Positions 1 through 9,361 of a stretch of 64,000 bases of DNA are shown piece after piece; position 1 is the stretch's first letter; the number at the start of each line of letters is the position of its first letter. Where the stretch lies: the NCBI RefSeq assembly GCF_048007035.1, contig NZ_CP180355.1:6200001-6264000 (forward strand), in the 5' to 3' direction. This DNA comes from Imperialibacter sp963977595 (GTDB taxonomy: Bacteria; Bacteroidota; Bacteroidia; Cytophagales; Cyclobacteriaceae). The notes beneath the pieces are model-generated. The model was not told where the DNA came from. It did not search any database and saw nothing but the letters and a program-made list of their open reading frames with translations. The position numbers were made by a program, and so were the translations under genes.

Positions 1-2
1 TA

Positions 3-1796
3 GGGAAAGTGTTTGGTCTTCCGTCTATCGAAATCGAAGAGATGAACACCAGCACAAAAAGCGGGAAGGTACCCGATCAATTGGTGCAAAAAATCATGAG
101 CTATAGTCAGCTTATTCACGATTTCCCCAGCCACCTCAGTATCCACGCAGGTGGCATTCTAATCGGTGAAAAACCGATGACCTATTTCACCGCCACTCAC
201 CTGCCTCCTAAAGGATTTCCCACCACCATGTTCGACATGGTGCTTGCCGAAGATGTTGGTCTTTACAAGTTCGACATTCTCAGTCAGCGTGGCCTGGGGA
301 AAATAAAAGAAGCTATTGACATCATCAGCAACAACCACCCGGCTGATCCAAAAATCGACATCCACGATATCAAGAGATTCAAAAAGGATGAAAGGGTGAA
401 GGAGCTTCTTAGAGAGGGTAAGGCGATCGGCTGTTTTTATGTTGAGTCGCCTGCCATGCGCATGCTGCTCAAAAAACTGAAGGTGGAAGACTACCTCGGC
501 CTGGTGGCCGCCAGTTCCATCATAAGGCCGGGCGTGGCAAGGTCTGGCATGATGAGGGAGTATATTCTTCGCTTCCGTTTTCCTGAGCGAAGGAAAGATG
601 CCCACCCGGTGATGATGGATATTATGCCAGAAACCTACGGCATTATGGTCTATCAGGAAGACGTGATAAAAGTTGCACATATGTTCGCAGGGCTGTCGCT
701 AGCCGAAGCAGACGTTCTGCGCAGAGGAATGTCAGGCAAGTTCAGGTCCAGAGAGGAGTTTCAGGAAGTGAGAGAACGATTCTTTAACAATTGTTTTTCA
801 AAGGGCTACGATAAGAAACTGACTGAGGAAGTGTGGCATCAGATCGAAAGCTTTGCTGGGTATGCATTCTCGAAAGGGCATTCAGCCTCCTATGCCGTGG
901 AGAGCTATCAAAGTCTATTTCTGAAGGCCTACTACCCTCTTGAGTATATGGTGGCCACGCTCAATAATGGTGGTGGATTCTACAGGCCTGAGCTCTATGC
1001 GCACGAAGCCAAAATGCATGGAGCTGTTATTGAAGCCCCTTGTGTTAATAAAAGCGAGAACCAAAGCACTATTGATGGAAAGACCATCACCATTGGGCTT
1101 GGGTCAGTGAAAGACCTGGAAGCGAACACCATCGAAAGGGTGCTGGGAAGTCGGGCCGAAAAAGGAGTCTTCCTGAGCCTGGAAGATCTTGTCAGCAGAA
1201 CAGGCATTTCGCTGGATCAACTTACGCTTCTGCTCCGGGTTGGTGCTCTTCGCTATACCGGTAAGACCAAACAGCGGCTGCTATGGGAGTCGCACTATAT
1301 GTTTGGTAAAATGGGTGGAGCCAAAAGCAAGATGCAAGAACAGCAGTTGTTCGGACTTCCCTCCATCAAGGACTTTGAGCTGCCTGCATTAACAGTTGAT
1401 CCTCTGGACAATGCCTTTGATGAGTTGGATTTACTTGGTTATCCACTTTGTGATCCGTTCTTGTTATTGCGAGACATTCCGTTTGAGCCCGTAATGGCAT
1501 CTCAGTTTCCAGCCTATCTTGGCAAAACTGTCACAATGCTGGGTTACCTCATTGCCACAAAAAACACCAGCACCCTCAAAGGCGATGCCATGCACTTTGG
1601 TTCATTCATTGACCAGGAAGGCAATTTCATTGACACCACGCACTTCCCACAGGTTGCCAGAAAGCACCCCTTTCGTGGCAAAGGGTTCTATAGGTTAACA
1701 GGAAAAGTGGTGGACGAATTTGGCTTCTATAGTCTGGAAGTGAGTGAAATGGAAAAGGAAGCTTTGCTCTCCAGTATCAAAATGCAAAACGCATAA
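3..1796 (+). CDS. DNA polymerase III alpha-type subunit, 3' part (probably DnaE2/ImuC)
   Basis: C-terminal part of a family C DNA polymerase; the frame stays open to the window edge, so about 400 N-terminal residues, including the PDxDxD catalytic pair, lie outside. Counting from the GTG at position 9, the HAGG motif is at residues 46-49 and the third palm aspartate is in KFDIL (residue 89). The finger region with the GYAFSKGHSASYA motif follows, then helix-hairpin-helix sequence, then an OB fold near residues 500-585. The protein ends right after the OB fold, without the long C-terminal extension of replicative DnaE. This favours the SOS mutagenesis polymerase that pairs with ImuA/ImuB, but those genes would be upstream of the window. 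Family call is firm; the DnaE2/ImuC subtype is an inference. Confidence 0.85.
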   Translation, partial: GKVFGLPSIEIEEMNTSTKSGKVPDQLVQKIMSYSQLIHDFPSHLSIHAGGILIGEKPMTYFTATHLPPKGFPTTMFDMVLAEDVGLYKFDILSQRGLGKIKEAIDIISNNHPADPKIDIHDIKRFKKDERVKELLREGKAIGCFYVESPAMRMLLKKLKVEDYLGLVAASSIIRPGVARSGMMREYILRFRFPERRKDAHPVMMDIMPETYGIMVYQEDVIKVAHMFAGLSLAEADVLRRGMSGKFRSREEFQEVRERFFNNCFSKGYDKKLTEEVWHQIESFAGYAFSKGHSASYAVESYQSLFLKAYYPLEYMVATLNNGGGFYRPELYAHEAKMHGAVIEAPCVNKSENQSTIDGKTITIGLGSVKDLEANTIERVLGSRAEKGVFLSLEDLVSRTGISLDQLTLLLRVGALRYTGKTKQRLLWESHYMFGKMGGAKSKMQEQQLFGLPSIKDFELPALTVDPLDNAFDELDLLGYPLCDPFLLLRDIPFEPVMASQFPAYLGKTVTMLGYLIATKNTSTLKGDAMHFGSFIDQEGNFIDTTHFPQVARKHPFRGKGFYRLTGKVVDEFGFYSLEVSEMEKEALLSSIKMQNA

Positions 1797-1827
1797 AAAA
1801 AGCCCCGCCGGTATTTCCAGCAGGGCT
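1795..1827 (-). terminator. Rho-independent terminator of the 1850-3046 gene
   Basis: An 11-bp stem (1801-1811 with 1817-1827, two G-U pairs when read on the minus strand) with a TATTT loop is followed on the minus strand by a seven-base U run. It overlaps the stop codon of the convergent polymerase gene. Confidence 0.8.
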
Positions 1828-1849
1828 CTTCGACCGAAGTCAAATATTA

Positions 1850-3046
1850 TTAATTACAGCCAGCAGCGTCTTGCGCATCAGCAATTTCTTCTGCCTTTGC
1901 ATTCTTCTTCAATTGCGTGTATACTGACATCAAAGGCCCCATTACTGAACAATCTTCCGGTTCAGCAACATGAGCGGCTTCAAGATAAGGCAACGACTTA
2001 GTTAACACTTTGTCACCTTCTTCCACCAGCTTACCGCCTTCTTTCTGATAGGTTTTCAAATCCATGGCTCTCGCCTTGTCGTAGTATACTTTGGCTCTGT
2101 TCACCCAGATTACACCAAGGTTGAAGTTTCCAACATAGTTACCTGGCTCAATAGCCAATGCCTTCTCGTAATTCGTCTGAGCTTTAGCGATTAGGTCTTG
2201 CGTTTCAGCCACATTACCGTCAGCTTCAGTCTGGACACTCAAATTATCATAAAGGACAGCCAGGTTAAGGTAAAGCGAAGCATTATCCGGCTCCTTTTCA
2301 ATAGCGCCTTTCAATTTCTCGATGGCCTCCGGGCCTTTTTTCATAGCAATCAGAATATTGATTTCCTCACGCATAAAGTCTGCGTTGTCAGGGAAAGCTA
2401 CTTTCGCCTTTTCCAACAAAGCAAGTGCCTTCGCATCGTTTTTCTTTTCACTTCTCTCAAGATAAACCATTGTGGAGTAGATGTCTTCGTTGGCATCATC
2501 CTGATCGATCAGTTTGTAGTACATCTTCATCGCTTCATCTGTCATCTCAGCCTGCTGCGCAGCCACACCTGCGTAAAACAGTGTCAACGAGTCTGTTGGC
2601 TTGATAAGAGAGGCCTTGTAGAAGTTCTCATAGGCACCATTGTAGTCCTCTTCTCCATAAACTTCTCCACCTGTGTTCAGGAACTTGCTCCAAAAGTCTT
2701 CCACTTCGTATTCAGCAAAGTTGTAGTTTACCGAACCTTCAGACTCCATAGTCATCGCCTTTTTGAGCGCTTCAGAAGCCTCAGCAATAGCCTTGTCCGT
2801 GTCCATAAGTCCGCTAACGGCTGGGTCTTCACTTGTCGCTATGGCCTTATAAATTTTTCCTTTTGTAAGAAAGGTCTTACTCTTACTGGCATTCTTTTCA
2901 ATAGTAACAGCAACATCTATCTCGGCTTTGGCAGCGGCCACATCTCCTTTATTAAGGAGACTTTCAGCCTTCGTCACATTGCCTTTTTGAGCATAACTCG
3001 CCGTGAACAAAAGCACACCAGCGAGAAGTAACAGCATGTTTTTCAT
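1850..3046 (-). CDS. Exported TPR-repeat protein
   Basis: 398 residues with a clear signal peptide (MKN, then a hydrophobic stretch ending ASYAQ), followed by tetratricopeptide-type helical repeats over most of the length (for example around the blocks ending FYAGVAAQQ, SLYLNLAVLYDNL and YVGNFNLGVIW). It is probably a periplasmic or outer-membrane-facing scaffold. TPR proteins with this architecture are common in Bacteroidota, and no enzymatic domain is visible. It lies 77 bp downstream of gyrA on the same strand but has its own promoter box in the gap, so co-transcription is not required. Specific function unknown. Confidence 0.85.
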   Translation of the reverse strand: MKNMLLLLAGVLLFTASYAQKGNVTKAESLLNKGDVAAAKAEIDVAVTIEKNASKSKTFLTKGKIYKAIATSEDPAVSGLMDTDKAIAEASEALKKAMTMESEGSVNYNFAEYEVEDFWSKFLNTGGEVYGEEDYNGAYENFYKASLIKPTDSLTLFYAGVAAQQAEMTDEAMKMYYKLIDQDDANEDIYSTMVYLERSEKKNDAKALALLEKAKVAFPDNADFMREEINILIAMKKGPEAIEKLKGAIEKEPDNASLYLNLAVLYDNLSVQTEADGNVAETQDLIAKAQTNYEKALAIEPGNYVGNFNLGVIWVNRAKVYYDKARAMDLKTYQKEGGKLVEEGDKVLTKSLPYLEAAHVAEPEDCSVMGPLMSVYTQLKKNAKAEEIADAQDAAGCN

Positions 3047-3101
3047 AGTGATAATCTTCTTTTGCAGTTTTAGTTTATTTCCTTTGGTTGGTTCGATTGA
3101 A

Positions 3102-3109
3102 CAAATTTA
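3102..3109 (-). promoter_or_regulatory. Bacteroidota -7 promoter box for the TPR gene
   Basis: Reads TAAATTTG on the minus strand, an exact match to TAnnTTTG, 56 bp upstream of the ATG at 3046. No good -33 TTTG was seen at the usual spacing. Confidence 0.4.
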
Positions 3110-3123
3110 CAAATCATTTAGAA

Positions 3124-5676
3124 TTATTCGTCTTGTGGCTCGTCGTTATTAGCGTTTTCAGTATCTGACGCTTCAGAACCCGTATTCTCGCCGTCAACCT
3201 CACCACCCTCTTCCATTATTTCGTCTTCCTCAATTGCCTCAATTTTCTCTACAGAAGCAATCGCATCAGTATCGTTGAGCTTAATAAGCCTCACTCCCTG
3301 CGTATTCCGGCCCATTACTCTCAATACCTCTACCGAAATCCTGATGGTGATGCCCGAACGGTTCACAATCATCAGGTCATCGCTATCAACAACCTCCTTG
3401 ATAGCCACCAGCGAACCGGTCTTTTCTGTGATGTTGATCGTTTTAACACCTTTTCCTCCACGCTTGGTGATACGATAATCTTCTATTGAAGAACGCTTAC
3501 CATAGCCCTTTTCAGAAACCACCAACAGGTTGGCATCCTCTCTTGATACAGCAACCATGCCAACTACTACATCGTCGGCCCCTTCTCTGGTAACGCCTTT
3601 CACTCCAGTCGCATTCCGTCCCATCGGTCTCACATCGGATTCGTGGAAATGAATGGCCTTTCCCTTGCTCTTGGCAATCACTATGTGGTTATCGCCGTTG
3701 GTAAGGCTGACGCTAAGTAACTGGTCTCCCTCCACCACATTAATGGCGTTGATACCGTTCGTTCTGGGCCTTGAATAAGCCTCAAGAGAAGTTTTCTTGA
3801 TGGTACCCAACTTGGTACACATCATGATGTAGTTATTGTTGATATAGTCCGCATCAGAAAGGTTCTTCACATTAATAACGGTTCTGACGGAATCACTCGG
3901 CTCAATATTGATAAGGTTCTGTATCGCTCTTCCCTTGGTTACCTTACCACCTTCAGGAATTTCATATACTTTCAACCAGAACACACGTCCCAGCGCTGTA
4001 AAAATCAGCAGGTAGTTGTGGGCAGTAGCTACAAAAAGGTGCTCAGGAAAATCATCGTCCTTCATGGTCACTCCTCTCGAGCCAACTCCACCCCTGCCCT
4101 GAGTTCGGTACTCAACCAGTGGTGTGCGCTTGATATAACCCTGATGCGAAATAGTAATGACCATTTCATCGTCGGCAATCATATCCTCCATGGTGAACTC
4201 ATCTCCAACCATTTCAATAGCCGTGCGACGCTCATCACCATATCTGTCCTTCATTTCAAGAAGCTCGTCTTTGATAATGCCCATACGAAGCTCTTCTTTC
4301 TCCAGGATTTCCTTCAACCTGTCGATCAGCGCCATTACTTCATCATACTCTTTCTGGATTTTCTCACGCTCCATGCCTGTAAGGCGCTGAAGTCTCATTT
4401 CCAGAATAGCCTTGGCTTGTATCTCGCTCAGGCCAAACTTCTCCATCAGCCCCGTTTTCGCTGTATCAGGATCCCTTGATGAGCGAATCAGGTTGATCAC
4501 TTCATCCAGATTATCCAAAGCGATCAGGTATCCCAGCAAGATATGGGCACGCTTCTCGGCTTCATCCAGCTCAAACTGGGTTCTGCGGATCACCACTTCA
4601 TGTCTGTGCTCCACAAAATATTGAATGAGATCCTTCAGGTTGAGCGTTTGCGGACGTCCTTTAACAAGGGCCACATTGTTTACGCCAAATGAAGTCTGAA
4701 GCTGCGTATATTTATAGAGCTTGTTGAGTACTATATTGGCAACCGCATCTCTTTTTAATTCATAAACGATCCTGAAGCCGTCCCTGTCCGATTCGTCACG
4801 AATGTCAGATATCCCTTCTATCTTCTTTTCGTTTACCAATGCGGCAGTTTTTTCGATCATCGAGGCCTTGTTCACCTGATAAGGAATTTCCGTAACGATG
4901 ATCTGCTCCCGGCCTGACGGCATTGCTTCGATTTCAGCTTTGGCTCGCATCACCACCCTGCCCCGGCCGGTTTCAAGCGCAGCCCTTACTCCAGAATAGC
5001 CATATATGATGCCCCCGGTCGGGAAATCAGGCGCCTTTACATATTTGATCAGCTCCTCAACAGTAATTTCTTTGTTGTCGATATAGGCAATCGTACCTTC
5101 TACTACCTCACTCAGGTTGTGAGGGGCCATGTTAGTAGCCATACCTACGGCAATACCGCTGCTTCCATTCACCAGCAGGTTAGGAAACTTGCCTGGGAGC
5201 ACTGTAGGCTCTTCCAGTGAGTCGTCAAAATTGGGCTGAAAATCAACCGTATTCTTGTTGATATCGGCAAGCAGCTCTTCTGCAATTCTTTTCAGACGTG
5301 CTTCCGTGTAACGCATGGCTGCCGGTGAATCACCATCGACACTACCAAAGTTACCCTGACCATCGACCAGCGGATAACGCAATGACCAATCCTGAGCCAT
5401 ACGCACCATGGTATCGTACACCGAGGAGTCACCATGGGGGTGATACTTACCCAGTACCTCACCTACTATTCTCGCCGACTTCTTATATGCCTTGTTATAG
5501 TTCACACCGAGATCAAGCATGCCGAAAAGCACCCTTCTGTGAACCGGTTTAAGACCATCCCTAACGTCGGGAAGTGCCCTGGAAATAATCACCGACATGG
5601 AGTAGTCGATGTAGGCACCCCGCATTTCATCTTCAATATTAATTGGGATGATATTTGACTTGTCTTCTTCTGCCAT
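3124..5676 (-). CDS. gyrA: DNA gyrase subunit A
   Basis: 850 residues, a normal length for GyrA, the breakage-reunion subunit of the A2B2 enzyme that introduces negative supercoils. The N-terminal winged-helix/tower domain contains the catalytic tyrosine in AAMRYTEARL (Tyr123; E. coli Tyr122). The quinolone-resistance region reads GDSSVYD, with Ser84 and Asp88 at the positions of E. coli Ser83 and Asp87, so no classical resistance change is present. The GyrA box QGRGGVG (QxRGGxG pattern) opens the C-terminal beta-pinwheel, which marks this as gyrase rather than topoisomerase IV ParC. The tail is strongly acidic (many E/D after about residue 810). Confidence 0.97.
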   Translation of the reverse strand: MAEEDKSNIIPINIEDEMRGAYIDYSMSVIISRALPDVRDGLKPVHRRVLFGMLDLGVNYNKAYKKSARIVGEVLGKYHPHGDSSVYDTMVRMAQDWSLRYPLVDGQGNFGSVDGDSPAAMRYTEARLKRIAEELLADINKNTVDFQPNFDDSLEEPTVLPGKFPNLLVNGSSGIAVGMATNMAPHNLSEVVEGTIAYIDNKEITVEELIKYVKAPDFPTGGIIYGYSGVRAALETGRGRVVMRAKAEIEAMPSGREQIIVTEIPYQVNKASMIEKTAALVNEKKIEGISDIRDESDRDGFRIVYELKRDAVANIVLNKLYKYTQLQTSFGVNNVALVKGRPQTLNLKDLIQYFVEHRHEVVIRRTQFELDEAEKRAHILLGYLIALDNLDEVINLIRSSRDPDTAKTGLMEKFGLSEIQAKAILEMRLQRLTGMEREKIQKEYDEVMALIDRLKEILEKEELRMGIIKDELLEMKDRYGDERRTAIEMVGDEFTMEDMIADDEMVITISHQGYIKRTPLVEYRTQGRGGVGSRGVTMKDDDFPEHLFVATAHNYLLIFTALGRVFWLKVYEIPEGGKVTKGRAIQNLINIEPSDSVRTVINVKNLSDADYINNNYIMMCTKLGTIKKTSLEAYSRPRTNGINAINVVEGDQLLSVSLTNGDNHIVIAKSKGKAIHFHESDVRPMGRNATGVKGVTREGADDVVVGMVAVSREDANLLVVSEKGYGKRSSIEDYRITKRGGKGVKTINITEKTGSLVAIKEVVDSDDLMIVNRSGITIRISVEVLRVMGRNTQGVRLIKLNDTDAIASVEKIEAIEEDEIMEEGGEVDGENTGSEASDTENANNDEPQDE

Positions 5677-5776
5677 AAATTATGTTCAAACGCTCCAAAA
5701 AAACAGAGCGCAAGTTAGTTAAAATTATTGTTGACGACTAAAAAAAATGCAATGGATAAGCGATCAATTTCATGAC

Positions 5777-6931
5777 CTAATAGGGCTCAATTTTATTGCG
5801 GTTTTTCCACTTGTACCGGAAGAGTTTCCTATGGTTTTGGCCCATTACCGGGTTCTGATGTTTGTGAATAGGTTGGCCCCTTACAATTTCATTGTTGCCA
5901 TTGTGTGCATGCTTCAACTGTATGGCACAGGAGGGCAATGGACAACGACGGATATCTGGAATATTGATAGAAACACCAGCTTGGATAAAGAAGGTTTGCT
6001 GCTTATGTGGAATGGAGATACCCGCTTCTGTCAGGTTGGTGTTGAATGTGTGGTAGTCGAAAGAAGGCTTCACAATGACCCTGAAATACTCGGAAAGGTT
6101 CTTTTCAATTGAAATCCCCAAATTAAAGAAAGCACCCCGCTGTATCACAGCATAGTCATAAATGGGCTGCTCACCTTTTATTTTTCCTCCTCCACGCAAA
6201 ACGCCTATTTGCGCTTCACCGGCAAAAGAATAGCTCCAGAAGTCGTAAAATTTATAACCCACAGTGGCAAAATACCTTTGGAAGAACACCGGAGACACCT
6301 CCGGTTCGAAAGGCCGGATGGTTTCTTTGAAAGTAGTTGGCTTAAATGAAGTGAAATATTGCCTTTCAAATGTTGCCCCCGCCCCTGCTCTAAAGTTCAG
6401 ATAGTTGAAATGTACAACCACCCCTATAGGGATACTATGCGACAATGACCTAAACTTCAGCGGCATGGTGTCGGTGGCCATACTGAACTCTCTTCTTAGC
6501 TCTGGGTTAAACACAGGCTCGTCCAAAGGCCTGTAAGGCACTTCAAAATAATTTGTGAGGTCGAGCGTGTCTCCGTAGGTGCTTCTGTTGAACCAGTTAC
6601 TGTTGCCAGCTACTACTCCCGTTGGAGCAGGAACTCCATCAACGATAGGAACGATGATTTGATTGCTCTGCGATTGGTAGAAATAAACGTTATTGAGCTC
6701 ATGGCTGTACATGGCCAGGCCATAACCAGTCGTTCCTGTGATGGAAAACTGATTGAGCATCACCCTCACAGGGTTCCTGTAAAGGTCGCTCGATTTTCGG
6801 CGTGGTGGAGGTACAAATCCAGGTTTTTGCCCAAGCGCAGTCTCGGCGCAAAGTATCCATACACCAAAAAGAATAAAAATAAGCTTAAATAACTTCAACC
6901 TGTTTAATTTTCCAGCCTTGAAATTAATCAA
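5777..6931 (-). CDS. Predicted outer-membrane protein of unknown function
   Basis: 384 residues. A hydrophobic signal segment (about residues 14-34, ending TALGQ) is followed by a short proline/arginine-rich stretch and alternating aromatic/polar strands (for example IGVVVHFNYLNFRAGAG, YFRVIVKPSFDY) suggesting a beta barrel. The last 55 residues are different: they contain a CPLPSC motif and a His/Asn/Lys-rich basic tail. The first codon appears to be TTG at 6931, since no ATG precedes the signal segment. It lies 20 bp downstream of the FKBP lipoprotein gene, so the two are probably one operon. I do not recognise a named family. Confidence 0.7.
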   Translation of the reverse strand: MINFKAGKLNRLKLFKLIFILFGVWILCAETALGQKPGFVPPPRRKSSDLYRNPVRVMLNQFSITGTTGYGLAMYSHELNNVYFYQSQSNQIIVPIVDGVPAPTGVVAGNSNWFNRSTYGDTLDLTNYFEVPYRPLDEPVFNPELRREFSMATDTMPLKFRSLSHSIPIGVVVHFNYLNFRAGAGATFERQYFTSFKPTTFKETIRPFEPEVSPVFFQRYFATVGYKFYDFWSYSFAGEAQIGVLRGGGKIKGEQPIYDYAVIQRGAFFNLGISIEKNLSEYFRVIVKPSFDYHTFNTNLTEAGISIPHKQQTFFIQAGVSINIPDIRRCPLPSCAIQLKHAHNGNNEIVRGQPIHKHQNPVMGQNHRKLFRYKWKNRNKIEPY

Positions 6932-6951
6932 TTTTTAGGAAAAAGCCCCAA

Positions 6952-7911
6952 TTATTGATATTCAACTACAGTCACAGCAAAGATTAATGGCGTGTAGGGT
7001 GGGATAACTGCCCCGTAGTCGGGAATAATCTGCTTTTCGATCAGTATGTCCTGAAAACCAGCGCTATGCGGCACTGTCTGCACACTCGCTCCATATGCCA
7101 TTTCAGACGGAATGAGCAGTTGTGCTTCCTCGCCAAGCCGCATATTGTTCAGCCCTGCTTCCAAACCTGTAATCACTTCATCAGCCCCCATATTCACTTC
7201 AAAACCCGATTCGCTGCCGAAAGAGTCGCCGCTAAAGAATTTACCGGTCCAATTAATTGCTATAGTGCCACTAGAAGGCACCTCGGCAGCCTGTTTATCT
7301 CTTTTTGTCTTGATGATAGAAAGCCCTGAAATGAGATTGATAACCGTATCAGGACTATTACTGATTTCAAAATCGCTGATGTAGTTGTTGATCAACTGCA
7401 GCTCTTTTTGTCTGATTTGATTGATGCTTTCCTCAGCCACTACTTCTATTTCGATGATGGCAATAGAATTGGCGGGCAGGTCGCCCGACACCTCCAGGGC
7501 ACCGTAAGCTTTATGAGAAGGAAATATAAAAACGTAGCTATCACCAGTGGCAAGTATCTGTAGTGCTTCGTCCAGCCCTGGCGGATAAATTGTTTTGGTA
7601 TTCCTCTGCGCCTTGATGGGCTCACCATTGCCAGCCGTGTAGGAGGCTACGACAACACCATCCATATTTTTTACCGTATAGTAAAACGAAATAATATTAG
7701 AGGAATTGGGAAGTGAGTTTCCTTCTACCACAGGAAAATAATAGAAATCCTGATCCGACTTTGTGGCGCTGTCTATCTCATTTTCCGCTAAATAGTTCTG
7801 AATGGCCAAGTCCTGCTCTTCAGGAAGTGGTGGCGGCTCATCCTTGTCCTTGCAGCCTGTTAGTCCGATTAACAGCCATACTCCTGCCGCCAACATACAA
7901 AGTTTATTCAT
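6952..7911 (-). CDS. FKBP-type peptidyl-prolyl isomerase lipoprotein with two FKBP-like domains
   Basis: 319 residues. A lipoprotein signal with lipobox LTGC (Cys20) is followed by an acidic linker and two FKBP-like domains, about residues 70-155 and 205-318. The second carries the more typical pattern (GTIAINWTGKFFSGDSF, then GLEAGLNNMRLGEEAQLLIPSEMAYG). Such proteins catalyse or chaperone proline isomerisation in periplasmic or outer-membrane proteins. Related lipoproteins in Bacteroidota include the gliding protein GldI, but this assignment is not made here. It is likely co-transcribed with the barrel protein downstream and perhaps with the 204-residue gene 60 bp upstream. Confidence 0.85.
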   Translation of the reverse strand: MNKLCMLAAGVWLLIGLTGCKDKDEPPPLPEEQDLAIQNYLAENEIDSATKSDQDFYYFPVVEGNSLPNSSNIISFYYTVKNMDGVVVASYTAGNGEPIKAQRNTKTIYPPGLDEALQILATGDSYVFIFPSHKAYGALEVSGDLPANSIAIIEIEVVAEESINQIRQKELQLINNYISDFEISNSPDTVINLISGLSIIKTKRDKQAAEVPSSGTIAINWTGKFFSGDSFGSESGFEVNMGADEVITGLEAGLNNMRLGEEAQLLIPSEMAYGASVQTVPHSAGFQDILIEKQIIPDYGAVIPPYTPLIFAVTVVEYQ

Positions 7912-7971
7912 GGAAATCTTTCTTATGCTAACGAATTACTATCAGAAATAGTACCAACAATTCACAGACCG

Positions 7972-8586
7972 TTAACCCTTTACCTTGAATGTCTGACAAA
8001 ACTGCTGAAAAACAGGAATCCGATGCAGGTCAAGCTTCTGACCAATATCCAGAAGCCGCTCGTAATCGGTCTTATTCATCGACCTTCGCTGAATAATGTG
8101 TTCGTCGTCCTGAAGGAAGAAGGAGGAGATAAACCGAATGAGTATATACGGTGTGTTCAGCACAGTCCTTTTGTATTCGTCGTAATTATTGTCGACAACA
8201 GCAGCCTCTTTTGTCTTTAGCTTGTCGATATCGAAGGAACTGTTCATCGCTATCTTGAGCACGTCAAAGAACTTCTCCTCCCACTTAGTATAGTTGTCGA
8301 GCAAAAATTTCATGGCATACACAGTGGGGTCCTTTTTGAGAAAATAGCCGCCTTTTGACGCTTTTCTCGCCTTTTTATTCAATGCCAGCTCTTCAAAAAG
8401 ACTCACACTCCCATTGGCCAGGGCCACCCCTACCGTCGGGGCCAGCATGATAAGCCCGAAGAAGTCATGATCACCGATCTCAAGGTAAGGCGCATCGGTT
8501 CTTATAAAGTCCTTTTTTAGCTTTTGGGTGGCTTCAAGGATGGCCGGAATCTCCATCATTGTTTCAATTTCGAATTCTGTCAACAT
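7972..8586 (-). CDS. Conserved-looking protein of unknown function
   Basis: 204 residues, no signal peptide or membrane segment, predicted largely helical with mixed charge and a run of hydrophobic residues around the LIMLAPTVGVALANG segment. I do not recognise a domain. It is followed on the same strand, 60 bp downstream, by the FKBP lipoprotein and then the barrel protein, so it may head that operon. The frame is free of stops over its length and uses codons like its neighbours, so a real gene is likely. Confidence 0.65.
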   Translation of the reverse strand: MLTEFEIETMMEIPAILEATQKLKKDFIRTDAPYLEIGDHDFFGLIMLAPTVGVALANGSVSLFEELALNKKARKASKGGYFLKKDPTVYAMKFLLDNYTKWEEKFFDVLKIAMNSSFDIDKLKTKEAAVVDNNYDEYKRTVLNTPYILIRFISSFFLQDDEHIIQRRSMNKTDYERLLDIGQKLDLHRIPVFQQFCQTFKVKG

Positions 8587-8664
8587 GAGGTTAGGCGGAT
8601 ATTAAGTGATCCTTTAAATATAGCACTTACTAATTATAATTTACCAGTTGATTTTTAGTAAGCA

Positions 8665-8691
8665 TAAAAAAAAGAGCTGATAACAGCCCTT
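8665..8691 (-). terminator. Rho-independent terminator of the 8709-9230 gene
   Basis: 8-bp stem (8672-8679 with 8684-8691, one G-U pair on the minus strand), ATAA/TTAT loop, then an eight- or nine-base U run on the minus strand, 18 bp past the stop codon. Confidence 0.8.
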
Positions 8692-8708
8692 AAATTCCTT
8701 ATGTTTGG

Positions 8709-9230
8709 TTAGTTACTCCCGCCGTCGTCGGTTTCGCTATCGCCTTCGTCAGTACTTTGCATGCTGGCGAGTAGCTCGTCGTATTTTGTTTTAAGCTCAG
8801 CATCGCTTTTCATTGCGTTCCTGACCTTGTTATACAACGCAGCACCCAAATCATCTTTTATCAGGTTCGGATATACTTCCTTAAACTCCGCCACCATATT
8901 GTCATACTCATCAAGAATTCCCTGATAAGCCGTTTTCTCCTCGTCTGTGGCACTAATTTCGGCTAGCTTTGCGTCGTCACCCCAGGCCTTCTTCAATTCC
9001 AGAAACCTTCGCCCCTCATCCATCAGCTCATTGTTCTTGATGACCTCATTGTATCTAACCTGCAGGTCTTCCTTCATCGAGTCAATTTTATTCATCACAG
9101 TAGCGTACTGTGTCAGTTCTTCATCGGTTACAGCATCGGCATCTTGCGCAAAAGAGCTTTGAAGGGAAAGGCCAGCTGCAAAAGCTAACGTCAACATAAA
9201 CTTCGCTTTCTTCGTCATCGCTTTGAACAT
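8709..9230 (-). CDS. Small exported protein, possibly DUF4168-like
   Basis: 173 residues: an N-terminal signal peptide (KKAKF, hydrophobic stretch, ending SSFAQ), then a highly charged helical domain (TDEELTQYATVMNKID and following) and a Ser/Asp/Gly-rich acidic tail. The pattern DEEL-x-QYA-x-V with a following Met/Ile-rich helix resembles DUF4168 proteins; this is a recollection-based inference. It is flanked by a good terminator and a promoter-like sequence, so it looks monocistronic. Function unknown; periplasmic location inferred from the signal. Confidence 0.7.
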   Translation of the reverse strand: MFKAMTKKAKFMLTLAFAAGLSLQSSFAQDADAVTDEELTQYATVMNKIDSMKEDLQVRYNEVIKNNELMDEGRRFLELKKAWGDDAKLAEISATDEEKTAYQGILDEYDNMVAEFKEVYPNLIKDDLGAALYNKVRNAMKSDAELKTKYDELLASMQSTDEGDSETDDGGSN

Positions 9231-9249
9231 TGTATTTATTGGTTTTTGT

Positions 9250-9278
9250 TAAAACTATAATTTTCTCCAACCTCCAAA
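9250..9278 (-). promoter_or_regulatory. Promoter of the 8709-9230 gene
   Basis: On the minus strand TTTG (9275-9278) is followed after 17 nt by TAGTTTTA (9250-9257), one base off the Bacteroidota TAnnTTTG box, 20 bp upstream of the ATG at 9230. Confidence 0.4.
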
Positions 9279-9361
9279 AAAGGAAAATCTCACTTAAATA
9301 CCAACTCCTAAAGGTATTTATACCCTTATAGGACTATGAATGGTGAATGGATGGCGCTAAA

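Noticed and set aside
2198..3031. 277-codon frame on the plus strand
   Set aside because: Lies fully antisense to the TPR gene with a signal peptide; no family likeness and odd composition.
4018..4479. 153-codon frame on the plus strand
   Set aside because: Antisense to gyrA, whose reading frame is certain.
5409..5435. Quinolone-resistance change in GyrA
   Set aside because: The residues at the Ser83 and Asp87 positions are the usual Ser and Asp.
9295..9320. TAAATACC/GGTATTTA hairpin as a terminator of the COG3014-like gene
   Set aside because: No U run follows it on the minus strand; it may be a chance inverted repeat.
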